This document shows, piece by piece, positions 1 through 10,600 of a stretch of DNA of 64,000 nucleotides (positions are counted from its first letter, which is position 1; every line of letters starts with the position of its first letter). The DNA lies in contig NC_068344.1 of the NCBI RefSeq assembly GCF_014633365.1, positions 11,051,669-11,115,668 of the forward strand, written 5' to 3'. Position numbers and translations under genes: made by a program. The notes beneath the pieces are model-generated. The model did not search any database. It saw only the letters and a list, made by a program, of their open reading frames with translations, and was not told the origin of the DNA. This DNA comes from Diospyros lotus (Eukaryota; Streptophyta; Magnoliopsida; Ericales; Ebenaceae).

Positions 1-331
1 ATCGTTTACAATTTCCCGAAGGATCCCACATTCACCCAGTCTTCCATGTTTCCCTATTAAAAAAGTCAACAGGGCAGGAACGAGTGAACCCAAGGTTGCC
101 GGTTTTACCTAAGGAGAAGGAAGTCACAAGGGAGCCAGAGGCCATATTGGACAGAAGAGTCATCTACCATCAAGGGGGGGCTCCTCTTATGCAGGTGCTA
201 GTCAAGTGGCAAGGAGAATCAGGAAAGGAAGACACGTGGGAGTACCTCCCCCAGTTACTACAACAATTTCCCCGAACCGCCAGCCTCCTAAATATTTCTA
301 GAGGACAAGAAATCGCTGAAGGGAAGGGCAT
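1..331 (+). pseudogene. C-terminal end of a Ty3 (gypsy) polyprotein with chromodomain-like tail (element 0)
   Basis: The plus-strand reading frame from about position 1 gives the very end of a chromovirus integrase. Its last part reads VLVKWQGESGKEDTWEYLPQ followed by LLQQFPRTASLL, the chromodomain-like fold that ends many plant Ty3 Pol proteins and steers integration toward marked chromatin. The same tail is seen in element A of this window (ending LLKQFPRAAELL), so the two belong to one lineage. The remainder of the element lies left of the window. A 3' LTR follows directly. Family assignment is firm; the exact end of the protein is not, because no stop occurs until the frame has entered the LTR. 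Confidence 0.8.
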
Positions 332-731
332 TGTCACGGAACCATGCCAAGTTTTGCTGCGGATTTATTTTTTTCTGCTATGTCTTTACATTGCTTGCTA
401 TGTTCTTTTGTTATTCCATAGAATTCTCTTTTATTCCAGCTGCTAGTTAGTTAGAGAGAATATACAGTTGTAAAGGTGTTTGGGATAGGACAAAATAGTT
501 GGTTATGAGAGCTGCAATCTGCTGTGGCAGCCCCTAGGATAGCTATATAAGCCCAAACGGCTCCTAAGAATCAGCATCGAGAATCAATCAACAAATTCCA
601 GATTTACCCTGCTTTCTCTCTATCTCTCCCTCAATCTTCTTCTCTCTAAACCTTTCTCTTCTACTACCATTCCCTATCCCATTCTAAGACACTTCGGACG
701 GAAGTTGACAACAGTCCCAGCGACTATGACA
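332..731 (+). repeat. 3' LTR of Ty3 element 0
   Basis: Starts TGTCACGGAACC immediately after the pol tail. It has a TATA-like TATATAAG near 544-551 and a CT-rich stretch at about 606-662, the layout of the other chromodomain-type LTRs here. The right end is uncertain: GTTGACA at 710 or ATGACA at 731 would both fit the TG...CA rule. The matching 5' LTR is outside the window, so no target duplication can be checked. Confidence 0.6.
544..551 (+). promoter_or_regulatory. TATA-like box in LTR of element 0
   Basis: TATATAAG lies about 210 bp into the LTR and is followed within 60-110 bp by a pyrimidine-rich tract, as expected for the U3/R boundary of a plant LTR promoter. Assigned by position only. 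Confidence 0.4.
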
Positions 732-1239
732 GTATGATGCTCTTTTCTTGTTAAGCGGGTGATATCTCATCAGATCCTTTTGATATATATTAATTATAAT
801 AGGTAAAATTGAAAAAAAAAAAAAAGAGAGAGAGAGAGAAGTGTTTGATGGTAACATTCAGGTAGACGCTGGAGAATTCCTATGAAATGTATTCTTATGC
901 TAATGTGTTTTCACATGCACTTTCATTGGTCTTTCACTTTCACTGTTTTGATGTGGTATTGGCTCACAAAGTCAAATTGTTTTATAGGTTATTAGTGTGA
1001 AATTGATCCCAGGCAATGCAATGCATGTTGCATTGCTTAACAGTTTTTGTCCCACACGATAACTTCTCAACTCAGCTGGACTCTATGCCATTAAGTTGGA
1101 TGTTGTTCAATAAATTATATAAGTTGGACTGGATGTAGTTACATAAATTAGAACTGGATGCAGAAATGTCATTTATGAAACAACATGGGTGCTCCTTGTT
1201 GAAGCTTATTGGGGAGCATAATGGAACACTTTGAAACGG
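732..1239. other. Unassigned intron-like DNA
   Basis: AT-rich DNA with an A-run and a short GA microsatellite at about 812-839. No coding similarity, terminal repeats or RNA gene was recognised. It probably belongs to a large upstream intron of the helicase gene. Confidence 0.5.
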
Positions 1240-1413
1240 TAAAAGTACTTGGAGCACATTTCTTCATATTTGAGCTCATATCCTTTTAAAGTTAGAAAGG
1301 ATGTTTTATCAGCTATTTATAATATTGATCCTCTTATATGGTATGAAATGTTAGGCAGTAAAGTACCATATATGCGAAATATGAGTGTAATTGAGTATGT
1401 TATAGCAGATGTG
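1240..1413 (+). mobile_element. RTE-type LINE remnant, segment 1 of 3 (reverse transcriptase C-terminus)
   Basis: With stops and small indels the plus strand reads LLKLERMFYQ, then LLYGMKC*AVKYH, then MSVIE. These align with the RTE LINE at 12374-15672, whose ORF reads [28 protein letters not shown] and [10 protein letters not shown] at the same place. The copy is cut at 1413 by LTR element B and resumes at about 9860. The 5' limit is not sharp. Confidence 0.65.
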
Positions 1414-1737
1414 TGTTATGTTCCTAGGGTTTACCTAGGATTTAGAATGGAATTATGGAATAAATCGAGAGTGAGAGAATAGACAAGGAGGGAGAAATCA
1501 GGAGGAGGGGGGAGAATTCAAAAGAATGGAGGGAGAATTCAAAAGAAACGAGAGAGAAACATATTTCAAATTCATTCTTAAGCTTCCTATTCTCTACTTC
1601 TTTAGCCTATTTATAGGCTGTTACATCCTTTCAGTTAGTAATAAATTGAAAGTACAATACTACCACAGCCTAAGGTACAACAAAGGAAAAATACACGTAA
1701 TAGAACAATTACTCTTATGCCCTTTGGGGTCGTGACA
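1414..1737 (-). repeat. 3' LTR of element B
   Basis: Reads TGTTATGTTCCTAGGG at the left and CGTGACA at the right on the plus strand, and aligns over its length with 9556-9858. It includes the shared segment CCTATTTATAGGCTGTTAC. The element-sense start is TGTCACGACCCC. Confidence 0.8.
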
Positions 1738-2082
1738 ATCTCCCTCCTCGAGAGAGTTCTTGTCCACAAGAACATACTGCTATTGGCCCTGCCCTTCATC
1801 CAATCCTTGCCTTTGCGATCTGATTGATTCTTCTTTCTTTCTTTCTTTCTCCTTCTAAGCCTCTTTCTCTTTGCTCTTATGTTCCTTTGCTTTTGCTTTC
1901 CCTATAGACATAAACTGTAGACCTCAAGGATCTTTATGTCAAAGCTCCCTTCTCCAGTTTCAAAACTCCTGAACCATATAGCAACAACCTTATTTCCCTT
2001 CATCTTCTGAACCATATGGCTGTTCTCTTGTTTAGTTAGTTCAATTGCTTCTTTTCTACTAGAGCTAGCTCCTGTAATTGGT

Positions 2083-2950
2083 CTACACCATTTGAAATAA
2101 CAAGAAGACTGTCATACTGTTCAAGATAAAAAAACACTCAAAAGCAGCAGTAGGGTTGTGTAAGTCCTTAGCCTCCAGCTTCTTTCTTTGGTCCAAGTCC
2201 TTGTTGCATGATTGTCTTTCATCAGCGGCATGGAAGCTATCTTCATTACCATCCTCATCTTCCAATGCTACTTCATCAGCTTCCTGCAAATATAAAATGT
2301 GATAACTCACTGATATCTTTGTCCAATCTCTCTTCCTTGTCGGAGTCTTTAGTTACAACTGGCCAGTCCAACTCTGATTTTTCCTCAAATTCTTGCTCTA
2401 CTTGATTTGCAGCCTTAGGAGCTCCTTCGATCTATTGGCTGCTCTTAAGATAACTTTTAGGCAATAGCCTATGCTTTCTGTAAATGGCTTCTAGTACCAA
2501 TTCTTGCAGCCTCGCCTTCTCAACCCCTTGTTCTATCGTGACAGGATGCATCATTTCACAGTAGGCCACAATGCATTGTTAAGACTATTAATGAATTTTG
2601 ACACAAAGTAAGACTCATTCAAGGTTAGATGGGAATTGAGCATAAGTGCTTTCAGTTCCTCGAATCTGACCTTATAATCCTTTACAGAGTCTTCTTGTAT
2701 TAGGTTATTGAATTCTTCGTTGCAACTCTCAGCCAAAATATTCCTTGTATTAGGTTTTGATTTAAGGAAGTAGAATATTCTTTAGAAAAGCATTCAGCCA
2801 GAATACTAACCTGAAATTTCTATGAAAATAGAATCAAAAAGTCGTCTAGCTTTCTATTGAGGTCCTTGATTCCTTTTCTTGTTGCAACACATTCTTTCTT
2901 GAATGTTTTTCCAAATGACTGTGCACTTTGAAGAAGTCCTTCGACCATCT
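2083..2950 (-). pseudogene. Gag fragment and acidic tail of element B
   Basis: On the minus strand, 2551-2736 encodes a Gag-like core containing SVKDYKVRFEELKALM and YFVSKFINSLNNALWPTVK. This is the typical 'retrotrans_gag' pattern in which an effector-like helical domain packs into particles. Further downstream (2083-2310) an acidic segment with VALEDEDGNEDS resembles the linker that normally separates Gag from protease in Ty3 elements. No DSG protease site follows. Several stops break the frame, so no protein is expected. Homology is by pattern, not by alignment. Confidence 0.55.
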
Positions 2951-3046
2951 CCATAGTTCAATTCCTTGAAAATTCATCGTTGTAATAGCCTCTTGAGTAG
3001 CTTCTATGGACCTAAGCAAACCTAAAGTTGCTGAAACCTAATTTAG

Positions 3047-3132
3047 TGTCAGAATGTGATTCTGACAAGGAGAAATTCTCTCCCAATTCAATGAGAATTG
3101 CGTGGGAATTGATGAACCGAGAGGGAAGGAAG

Positions 3133-3183
<51 letters not shown>

Positions 3184-3413
3184 TGAGAGGGAAAGAGAGA
3201 TTGAGAGACTTGGGAGGGAATAAAATCAACTTTATTCCCAATCAATGCCTCTAAGGGGCCTCGATTGTTGGTTTATATACCAAGCCTTGGCGCCAACATT
3301 TAAATATTAAATTTGAATTTTAATCCATATGCTATAACTACCTTCATCCCCTTATTACAATAATACTCCCTATCCTTTCGCCTTAGTAATCTCTTATTTA
3401 TAGTCCCGTGACA
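3047..3413 (-). repeat. 3' LTR of element A
   Basis: TGTCAGAATGTGATTCTGAC at the left, CCCGTGACA at the right, matching 8305-8628. A long (GA)n tract at about 3138-3181 is expanded compared with the other LTR, which accounts for most of the length difference. In element sense this is a CT tract downstream of TATATAAACC (about 3271-3280). Confidence 0.9.
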
Positions 3414-3453
3414 ATTCCCCCCCTGCTAGAAACCTTACTTGTCCTCAAGTAAG

Positions 3454-4566
3454 TCAAAGTAACTCTGCTGCCCTGGGAAATTGCTTTAATAGATCGGGTA
3501 AGTACTCCCAGGTGTTGTTTTCTAGGTGGAGGTTGGACCAACGCACTAACACCTTTGTGATGGGCACCCTCTGCTTGTAGACGACCCTTTTTCCTACTAT
3601 GGCTATAGGTTCTGCCTCCTGTTGGGTAGATTGAGCTGCTAGGGGTAGAGTAGAGCTTACTGGATTGTTGCCTGGAGAGAGTTTGAGGAGTGACACATGG
3701 AATGCAAGGTGTATGTGAGACCCCTTGCGAAGCTGTAGTTTGTAGGCAACCTTGCCCACCTTGGCTATTACTTTGTACAGGCCTTAAAATTTGGGGCTTA
3801 GCTTAGTGACCGCCTTTGGTGATATAGTCTTTAGTGGGCTTGCCTCAAATTTAAATACACCTTATCCCTCATAGAGAAAGACCTCTCACTTCTCTTTTTA
3901 TCTGCAAATTGTTTCATCCAGTTTTGAGCACTAGCTAGCTCCTTCTTTAGGGTGTGCATTATCTGCTGCCTCAAGCCAAATAACTGTCCACAGTAGCCAC
4001 TAAGTTATGGCTCCCTTCTACTGGTAATATAGGGGGTTTATACCTGTAGAGTGCTTCAAAAGGTGTTAATTTCAGGGAGGAATGGTGTTTGGTGTTGTAC
4101 CACCATTGTGCCGGAGAGAGCCATTTATGTCAATCGGTAGGAGGCATTAGGCTTACACACCTTAGATACATCTCTAAGCACTGATTGGTCCTTTCAATCT
4201 TCCCATCCATCTCCGAGTGATAGGTGGGAGACATGTGTAGCCAAGTTCCTAGGGATTTCATTAGTTTTTTCCAAAGTAAACTTGTGGAAATTTTGTCCCT
4301 ATTTGAAACAATTACTTGAGATAGCCCATGTAATTTGCCCACTTGGTCTGGGAATGCCCTTGCCACCTCTTGTGTGGTGAAGGGATGAGATAGGCCCAAG
4401 AAATGGGCATACTCTGTTAACTTGTCAACCACCACTAGCACACAATCTTTACCCTCTGATTTTGGCAAGCCCTCTACAAAATCCATGCTGATATGGGTCC
4501 ATGCCTGATCAGGTGGGCTGAGGCTGCAACATCCCTAGGGGGGGGGGTGGATGTTTTTGTGTTTAC
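3454..4566 (-). pseudogene. Integrase core and chromodomain of element A
   Basis: The segment 4130-4486 (minus) gives the integrase catalytic core beginning MDFVEGLPKSEGKDC, with VVVDKLTEYAHF around the first acidic residue and MDGKIERTN around the catalytic Glu. 3454-3759 gives the Pol C-terminus with SHIHLAFHVSLLKLSPG and the chromodomain-like ending VLVRWSNLHLENNTWEYLPD. The stretch between them (about 3770-4125) carries stops and frameshifts. The enzyme would insert element cDNA into host chromatin. It is cut off from its zinc-binding N-terminus by a solo LTR at 4572. Confidence 0.8.
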
Positions 4567-4571
4567 ATCGG

Positions 4572-4869
4572 TGTCACGACCCCAAGGATATATTAGTAAT
4601 ATATGTCATATGTTTTCCTTATTAGTTGTATTTTTTGTTGTTGTTAGCTTCTTCAATTGTAAGCCTATAAATAGTCTCAAGTAGTTAGAGGAAGTATGCT
4701 TAATGAATGATTTGAATTCTCTCATTTTCCATCTCCTAATTCCCCTAGTTCTTTCTCTCTTCTTCCTCAATTCTGTCCGGTTTGTTCTTTCCCTCCTTTT
4801 TTGCCCTATCTTCCTTTAATTCTTACCAAATTCCTTCCTAGACCCTAGGCAAATCCTAGGGTCGTAACA
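4572..4869 (+). repeat. Solo LTR inserted in element A
   Basis: Begins TGTCACGACCCCAAGG and ends CCTAGGGTCGTAACA, flanked by ATCGG (4567-4571) and ATCGA (4870-4874), a 4-of-5 target duplication. The termini resemble the LTRs of element B read in element sense (TGTCACGACCCC...CCTAGG...ACA), so it is probably a relative of that family. The internal region was lost by LTR-LTR recombination. It splits the integrase gene of element A. Confidence 0.8.
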
Positions 4870-5590
4870 ATCGATTGCAAGTATCACAGCTTTTCACATA
4901 TCCGTCATTGCTCTTTTCAACCCAGTCTAATAGAACAGCTGTTTAACCTTGCTGTATGTATTTTGTACCCTTGAATGGCCACCCACAGGGGAATCATGTA
5001 AAGCTTCTAGTACCTTCTACCTAGGGATCTCATCCTCCCCAATCACCATTCTCTCTTTGTATCTTAACAATCCATTCCTCAATGTATAGCCTGGTCTGCT
5101 ATCTTAGTCAAGAGCAAGTTACTCCATCGGCTCCTTGATCCACTCTTCCTTGGTGTAGCTGGATGTTACTTTTCGAAACCAATCAAGAGCAAGGGAGGTA
5201 ATAGCAACTGAAGCCCCTTCTTCCGAACACTGAGAGAGAGCATTGGCTGCCTTGTTCACATGGCCTCTCTTGTGTTGCATAACATAATCAAACCCCATTA
5301 GTTTTGACATACATTTTCTTTGAAGATGGGTATGAAGTTTCTGCTGCAACAAAAACTTTACTCTCATGATTTGTCCTTATAATGAACCTTTCTCTCTCAA
5401 GGTAATGTCTCCACTTTTCAACCGCTATTAGAACAACCAAGAGTTCCTTATCATATAAACTGAGACCCAAATGTTTAGAAGCCAATGCTTGGCTAATAAA
5501 AGCTAAGGGCCTACCCCTTTGCATCAAAACTGCTCCCACCCCACAATCACTTGCATCTGTTTCAGTATGAAGGGTTGATTGAAATCCCAA
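4870..5590 (-). pseudogene. RNase H and integrase zinc-binding region of element A
   Basis: Minus-strand frames at 5288-5590 and 5119-5367 read LHTETDASDCGVGAVLMQRG, LAFISQALASK and YDKELLVVLIAVEKWRHYLE, the hallmark of Ty3 RNase H (which removes the RNA template during cDNA synthesis). They continue into KLMGFDYVMQHKRG and NALSQCSEEG. The remaining 4870-5118 holds a degraded integrase N-terminal region. A frame change lies near 5290-5370. Confidence 0.75.
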
Positions 5591-5689
5591 AGACTTAATG
5601 TAGGTACCTCACTCATGGCAGTTTTCAATTTCCCAAAAGCTTCCTTCGCCGTCTCACTCCAATGAAATCCCTCCTTCAACAATTCTGTC

Positions 5690-6600
5690 AAGTGTTTACT
5701 GATGATGCCATAGTCTTTGACAAACCTTCGTTAGTACTTGGTAAGGCCGAAGAATCCCCTTTGGGCTTTCACATTGGCAGGTCTTGGCCAAGCAGTCGTG
5801 GCTGCTACCTTTTCGGGGTCTGTGCTTACTCCTGCCCTTGAAATGATGTGGCCTAGATACTCCACTTGGGTTTGTGCAAATGCACATTTGGACTTCTTAA
5901 TGTACATCTTATTGAATCTGAGGACTTGTAGGGTGGTCCTTAAGTGCTCTAGGTGTTTGGAGAAGGTAGGGTTGTACACAAGAATATCATCAAAGAATAC
6001 TAAAATAAATTGGTGTTGGTAAGGCTCAAGTATTTGGTTCATAAGGCTTGAAAAGTTGCTGGAGCGTTGGTTAATCCGAAGGGCATTATCAAGAATTCGT
6101 AATGTCATCGACTAAATGCAGTTTTGTGGATATCATTGGGGTGCATTTGTATTTGATGATATCCTGATCTGAGGTTAAGTTTAGAAAAAACTTTGGTTCC
6201 ATGCAATTCATCTAACAAGTCTTCAATAATTGGTATAGGGAATTTGTTCTTTATGGTTAGGGAATTGAGTTGGCGATAATCAATACAGAACCGCCAACTG
6301 CCATCTTTCTTTTTAATTAGGAGCAAGGGAGAGGCATAGGGGCTGGTACTTGGCTGGATGATAGAGGTGTGTAGCATGTCTTTGATCATTCTTTCAATTT
6401 TTGGGGGGTATCTATAGGAGTGGATGTTAATTGGCTCAGCATTAGGTTTTAGGTTGATGGTATGATTAATCGGTCTTGGGGGTGGTAGAGACTTAGGTTC
6501 CTTAGACAAGTCCCCAAATTCATCTAAGAGTAAATTAAGAGAGTCCAATTGAGTTACCTCCCAAGGAGTTTGTGCGGAGCCCATCGAACTTAGCACGAGC
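5690..6600 (-). pseudogene. Reverse transcriptase of element A
   Basis: 6105-6596 reads the N-terminal half: PYRIDMH-type start with [35 protein letters not shown], then [20 protein letters not shown] and [16 protein letters not shown]. 5731-6108 reads the catalytic half with ILVFFDDILVYN and the connection [22 protein letters not shown] segment. The DD pair is intact, but the first catalytic Asp (normally KLDL) is Asn here. The two halves are in different frames, so the enzyme is not made. Confidence 0.85.
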
Positions 6601-6653
6601 TTCCCATCACCTTCTGTGTTTTCCTCCAGTTCAACAACATGTATGGAGAAAAG

Positions 6654-7195
6654 CTAGGCCAGTTGTGTCCATTTTCTCTTGAACAATTTGTGTAGCCTCT
6701 TGCATGTGATCATCTTACACATTCCTGCCTCAACATTGTCAATTAGGGTCGTCCTCCTCTCTCCCTTCTTGAATGTCACTTTCATCTTATTAAAATCAAA
6801 GCAAATGGGGCTGACTTCTCTCATCCAATCAACCCCTAGAACCATATCACATCCCCCCAACTTCAGTAAACGTAGATTAGCCTCGAAATCTTCTCCCTGC
6901 ACTCGTCGATTTGCACAATACCTTCTACCTGTTAGCTACTGTGACTGATAGGGGCTGAGTCCCTCCCCTTGAGACTGCATTTCAACTTCTTAGCTATCCC
7001 TTCATCTAGGAAGTTGTGAGTGCTTCCGCTGTTAATGAGGATCATCAAACTACTCTCTCTTGCTTTCCCTTTCACCTTGATAATCTTGTTAGTGGCCACT
7101 CCCCTTAAAGCATGTAGGGAAATCTCCACCTTCTCTTCTTCTCCTTGATTGTTTTCTTCTTCTTCCCCAACATCTTCTTCGGTTCCATCCAACAA
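6654..7195 (-). pseudogene. Aspartic protease of element A
   Basis: Minus-strand frames 6932-7195 and 6654-6902 give HALRGVATNKIIKVKGKA, then LINSGSTHNFLDEGIAKKL, then LRLLKLGGCDMVLGVDWMRE. This is the Ty3 Gag-Pol protease, which cleaves the polyprotein. Its catalytic triplet is normally DSG; here it reads NSG, so the copy would be inactive even if translated. A frame break lies near 6905-6930. Confidence 0.8.
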
Positions 7196-7213
7196 CAGAG
7201 ACCTGCTAACCTC

Positions 7214-8250
7214 CTATGCTCCACCAAATTCCCCAAGAATGGCTGAGGGTGCCGCCAACCCCTTGCTGCCCTGTCCCATGGTTCCTCCACTTCTACCCCG
7301 CCTTCTATTGTCTTGTTGTAAGGGCATCACCTGCCACCCTTTATTCACTCCCTTCTGCTTCTTAACCAATGCCTCTACAGTTAGCTCTTGTAATTTGGCA
7401 CATTCAGAAGTTTGTTGAAATGTTTTCAGTTGGAACATCTTGACAGTGGGGAGAATTTCTTCGTTCTAGCCACTAATAAAGCTTGGCATGAAATATCCCT
7501 TCGTAAGGATGGGATTTGAGAGCAACATGAGAGCCTTCAACTCCTCAAACCTTTGTTGATAGGCTTGCATCGATCCCCCTGCCTCAGCTTATTGAACTCC
7601 TCTACCACGTCTAGCATTCCCTTTTCACCAAACCGCTAACACAAGCCATCTACAAATTCCCCCCAAGAGCACTTGTCCTTCACTCCATGCCTTGGTACCA
7701 TGCGTCTCTCATGTCATTTAGATAAGCAGCTGTGAGTGTCACCTTCTGTTGCTCAACCACATTGTACATGCTGAACATCCTCTCGCATCGCCTCACCCAC
7801 CACCTTGGGTTATGGCCATCAAATAGGGGAATCTCTATCTTACGCATAGGCAGACCGATTTGATGCAATTCGGTTCCAATTGCCTTGCCTCCTTGCTCCT
7901 ACATTCTCCTCCATCATCTGATGTTCCATCTCTAACTCCGTAGATCCCTCCATAGCCATTTAAGATTGGCTTAGACCTCTCTCTCGGAGGAAATTCAGGT
8001 GAAATTCTTACCTGAGTTTGGTGCGAAAGCATCAATTCAAATTATTGCATCTGATCTTTAAGGGCTTGTCCCTGCTCCCTTATCTGATCCTCTAGCCTCA
8101 TGGTCTGCGATCTGTTGTCCTTGCGCCACACATTCACAACTCTTTCGATCCTCCTCTCCACAGAATTTTGCAATGCCTCCATACGGTTTTGCATTTCCAC
8201 CATTGTTGTTGTCACTTGTTGGAGCTACGAATTTATCTTCTTCATCCTAG
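7214..8250 (-). pseudogene. Gag of element A
   Basis: The minus strand in pieces (7835-8035, 7680-7868, 7214-7438) reads a Ty3 Gag. It includes GLPMRKIEIPLFDGHNPRWW followed by RRCERMFSMYNVVEQQKV and YLNDMRDAWYQ, the conserved start of plant Ty3 Gag proteins, and then CAKLQELTVEALVKKQKGVN near the end. Frames change several times. The product would be the particle shell protein. Confidence 0.75.
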
Positions 8251-8289
8251 TTCCGTTCGCGATCACCCACTTCGATTGCCCAAAACTAT

Positions 8290-8301
8290 GCTCTGATACC
8301 A
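8290..8301 (-). promoter_or_regulatory. Primer-binding site of element A
   Basis: The minus strand reads TGGTATCAGAGC, complementary to the 3' end of plant initiator-Met tRNA, 3 bases inside the 5' LTR. Confidence 0.9.
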
Positions 8302-8304
8302 ATT

Positions 8305-8628
8305 TGTCAGGATGTGATTCTGACAAGGAAAAGTTCTCTCGCAATTCAATGAGAATTGTGTGGGAATTGATGAACCGAGAGCAAAGAAAGAATAGAGAGA
8401 GAGAGAGAGAGAGATCAAGAGACTTGGGAGGGAATAGAATCAACTGTATTCCCAATCAATGCCTCCAAGGGGCGACGAAGGTTGGTTTATATACGGAGCC
8501 TTGGCACCAATATTTGAATATTACATTTGAATTTTAATCCATATGCTATAACTTCCTTCCATCCCCTTATTACAATAATGCCCCCTATCATTTCGCCTTA
8601 GTAATGTGTTATTTACTGTCTCGTGACA
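8305..8628 (-). repeat. 5' LTR of element A
   Basis: Begins TGTCAGGATGTGATTCTGAC and ends CTCGTGACA, aligning along its length with 3047-3413 but with a much shorter GA tract (about 8394-8415). Confidence 0.9.
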
Positions 8629-9541
8629 TTTAACAAACCTAAGTCGCCACAATTGTTACTTCCAGTTCAGCAAACCTAATCTGCTTCAGAAATTGCAGCT
8701 AACTGTTGCCTAGATTTGAATCAACCTTTCAATTCTAATCAGAATTACAGCTAGACTATCGAACTGATTCAATCTCCTAAATCACCTGTTGCAATTGGAA
8801 TTACTGCTAGGCTATTGAACTGATTCAATCTCCTGGAATCCATTCTCTAGCAATTTACTTCAGAATTACTGTCTCAATTCAACTGAAAGTATCACCTCTG
8901 ATCAATTGTAACTGATCGTCGACGATTGCACTCTGTTGGTCAGTGATCGCTCAAGATCCGCTTTGCCTTCCTTCTCGCCTTTGTCACATGCAGCAACTTA
9001 GATCCAGTTGCTCTGGAACAATAGCCAAAACCTAAATATCAACCGCCAAGAAGCATAAGAAAACACAACCAAGAATCAACCTTCTGTTTCACCTGCAAAA
9101 TTCGAACATGAACTGCTGGAATTCCCAGTTGAGGAACGATCGGCTCTATTCACCTTCAATTCTAAGCTCAGAACTACTTTGCTCTCTCTCGGTTACGATA
9201 GGTCTTTGATTCCTTTAGAATCGAATCAGAACAGTTAGAGATTACCTCAATCAATTCCGCAAAGAGTCGTCAGCTCAGTTGTAATCTTCCGAGAATTTGA
9301 TCGACTCTGTTGAATTAGCTGCACTAAATATCCGAAATTGCCTGCAGAATTATCTTCACTACATCACGGCTATGAATCACCTGTCACACTTCCGCTCTGC
9401 CGCTCTGATCTGCCTTCAAATTCACTCAGAATCACTGTTGGACTCACCTGGTCTGCTTCGCCTTCAATTCCAAGCCTAGATCATCGGAATTTGCCTGAAT
9501 GTTAACTAGAAATTTCTTTGCTCACAGCCGAGGGACGATCA
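8629..9541 (-). other. Non-coding leader of element B
   Basis: Between the 5' LTR of B and the insertion point of A. No open frame. The motif ACTGATTCAATCTCCT occurs twice (about 8761-8776 and 8819-8834), and variants of AATTACAG / AATTACTG recur. A leader of similar character, built of CTGCTTCACTTCTC-type phrases, precedes the primer site of element G (26590-27520). Confidence 0.55.
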
Positions 9542-9553
9542 GCTCTGATACCA
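9542..9553 (-). promoter_or_regulatory. Primer-binding site of element B
   Basis: The minus strand reads TGGTATCAGAGC (initiator-Met tRNA), 2 bases from the 5' LTR. Confidence 0.85.
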
Positions 9554-9555
9554 AT

Positions 9556-9858
9556 TGTCATGTTCCTAGGGTTTACCTAGGATTTGGAATGGAATTATGG
9601 AATAAATTGGGAGTGAGAGAATAGAAAGGGAGGGAGAAATCAGAAGAAGGAGAGAGAATTCAGAAGAAACAAGAGAGAGGAACAGATTTCAAATTCATTC
9701 ATAAGCTGCCTATTCTCTACTTCTTTAGCCTATTTATAGGCTGTTACATCATTTCAGTTAGTAATAAATTGAAAGTACAATATTACCACAACCTAAGGTA
9801 CAATAAAGGAAAAATACATGTAATAGGACAATTACTCCTATGCCCTTGGGGTTGTGAC
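9556..9858 (-). repeat. 5' LTR of element B
   Basis: TGTCATGTTCCTAGGG to GGTTGTGAC on the plus strand, the partner of 1414-1737. The last base of the expected CA end is altered, blurring the target duplication. Confidence 0.8.
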
Positions 9859-9859
9859 T

Positions 9860-10020
9860 GTGTGCAATCATAGTTTAAAAAAGACAGAATTGGAAATTAA
9901 GTTATGCACAATAATGCATATATGCGACTTAGATGGTTTGGTCAAGTGAAGAAAAGACCAATACATGCTCCTATTAAGGAAATGGATGGAAGTTTATAGC
10001 AAAAAAGTTAGAGAAAGACT
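9860..10020 (+). mobile_element. RTE-type LINE remnant, segment 2 of 3
   Basis: Continues segment 1 across element B. It reads FKKDRIGN, then MRLRWFGQVKKRPIHAPIKE, the conserved C-terminal tail of RTE reverse transcriptases (the intact-order copy at 12374-15672 has [20 protein letters not shown]). Ends at the target duplication AGACT (10016-10020) of copia Q. Confidence 0.7.
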
Positions 10021-10600
10021 TGTTAAGACCGAAGCACAGTTTGTACCCAATAACTCACTCAAATACTTACCAAATCAATTGCAATGCATACACAAAACAG
10101 AAAGTAAAAAAAAAAAAAAGACAGAATTTGAAACAAAAAAGAAGATCAAACCATAAGTCTTGCACGTAGATTTTACCCTGGTTCATGCCATGGAAATGAC
10201 ACTACATCTAGCAACTCCACCAAGAGAACAATCCACTAAGAATGAAAGAAATCAGTACAATGAATCACTTGCCCTCTCTTACAACCCGAGTACAATTCTC
10301 TCAAAAGACTCCAAGAACTATCCTTCTCACAACTCTCTCTCTTTTTCACTACACTCGAACAAGAGAATGAAATGATTTATGATTGAAGATCATAACTGAT
10401 CCCTTGCCCTCATATTTATAAACTAAAAGGGGCGGACCAAGCTAGGCATATAACCGACTCTTATAAAGTCTAAACTACCCCTAATATTTTCAATTAATTA
10501 CAAATATATCTTGCACACTGACTGCCATTCGATCATCATCGTAGTCTCCTTTGATTTCTTCGAATCTTCCAGCGTGCTAAACTCGGGCAAAACGTCAACA
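10021..10600 (-). repeat. 3' LTR of copia Q
   Basis: TGTTAAGACCGAAGCAC to AAAACGTCAACA. Aligns throughout with 18155-18725. It is followed inward by the purine tract GGTGGAGATT (minus strand). Confidence 0.93.

Larger units (their letters stand above)
3047..8628 (-). mobile_element. Ty3 chromodomain retrotransposon (element A), full-length but decayed
   Basis: Minus-strand element with LTRs 3047-3413 and 8305-8628, a primer site beside the 5' (right) LTR and a polypurine tract (3414-3424) beside the 3' LTR. The flanking target duplication is TTTAG / TTTAA (3042-3046 and 8629-8633, 4 of 5 matching). Right to left, the internal order is gag, protease, reverse transcriptase, RNase H, integrase, chromodomain. 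It is inserted in element B and is itself interrupted by a solo LTR at 4572-4869. All domains are recognisable but frames are broken, and two catalytic Asp codons read Asn (protease and reverse transcriptase). It is therefore a dead copy. Confidence 0.9.
1414..9859 (-). mobile_element. Nonautonomous, gag-only LTR retrotransposon (element B), interrupted by element A
   Basis: A minus-strand element bounded by similar LTRs (1414-1737 and 9556-9858). It has an initiator-Met primer site next to the right (5') LTR and a purine tract just inside the left one. Once element A (3047-8628) is subtracted, only about 2.9 kb of B remains: a long leader without an open frame, a gag fragment, an acidic stretch, and no recognisable protease, reverse transcriptase or integrase. 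The left target duplication is ATGTG (1409-1413); the right copy is degraded (CTGTG-like). It sits inside an RTE LINE remnant that continues on both sides, which confirms it is an insertion. It is either an internally deleted Ty3 element or a terminal-repeat-plus-gag type mobilised in trans. Confidence 0.75.

Noticed and set aside
3012..3245. Two overlapping minus-strand open frames rich in Ser-Leu repeats
   Set aside because: They are translations of the (GA)n microsatellite in the 3' LTR of element A, not genes.
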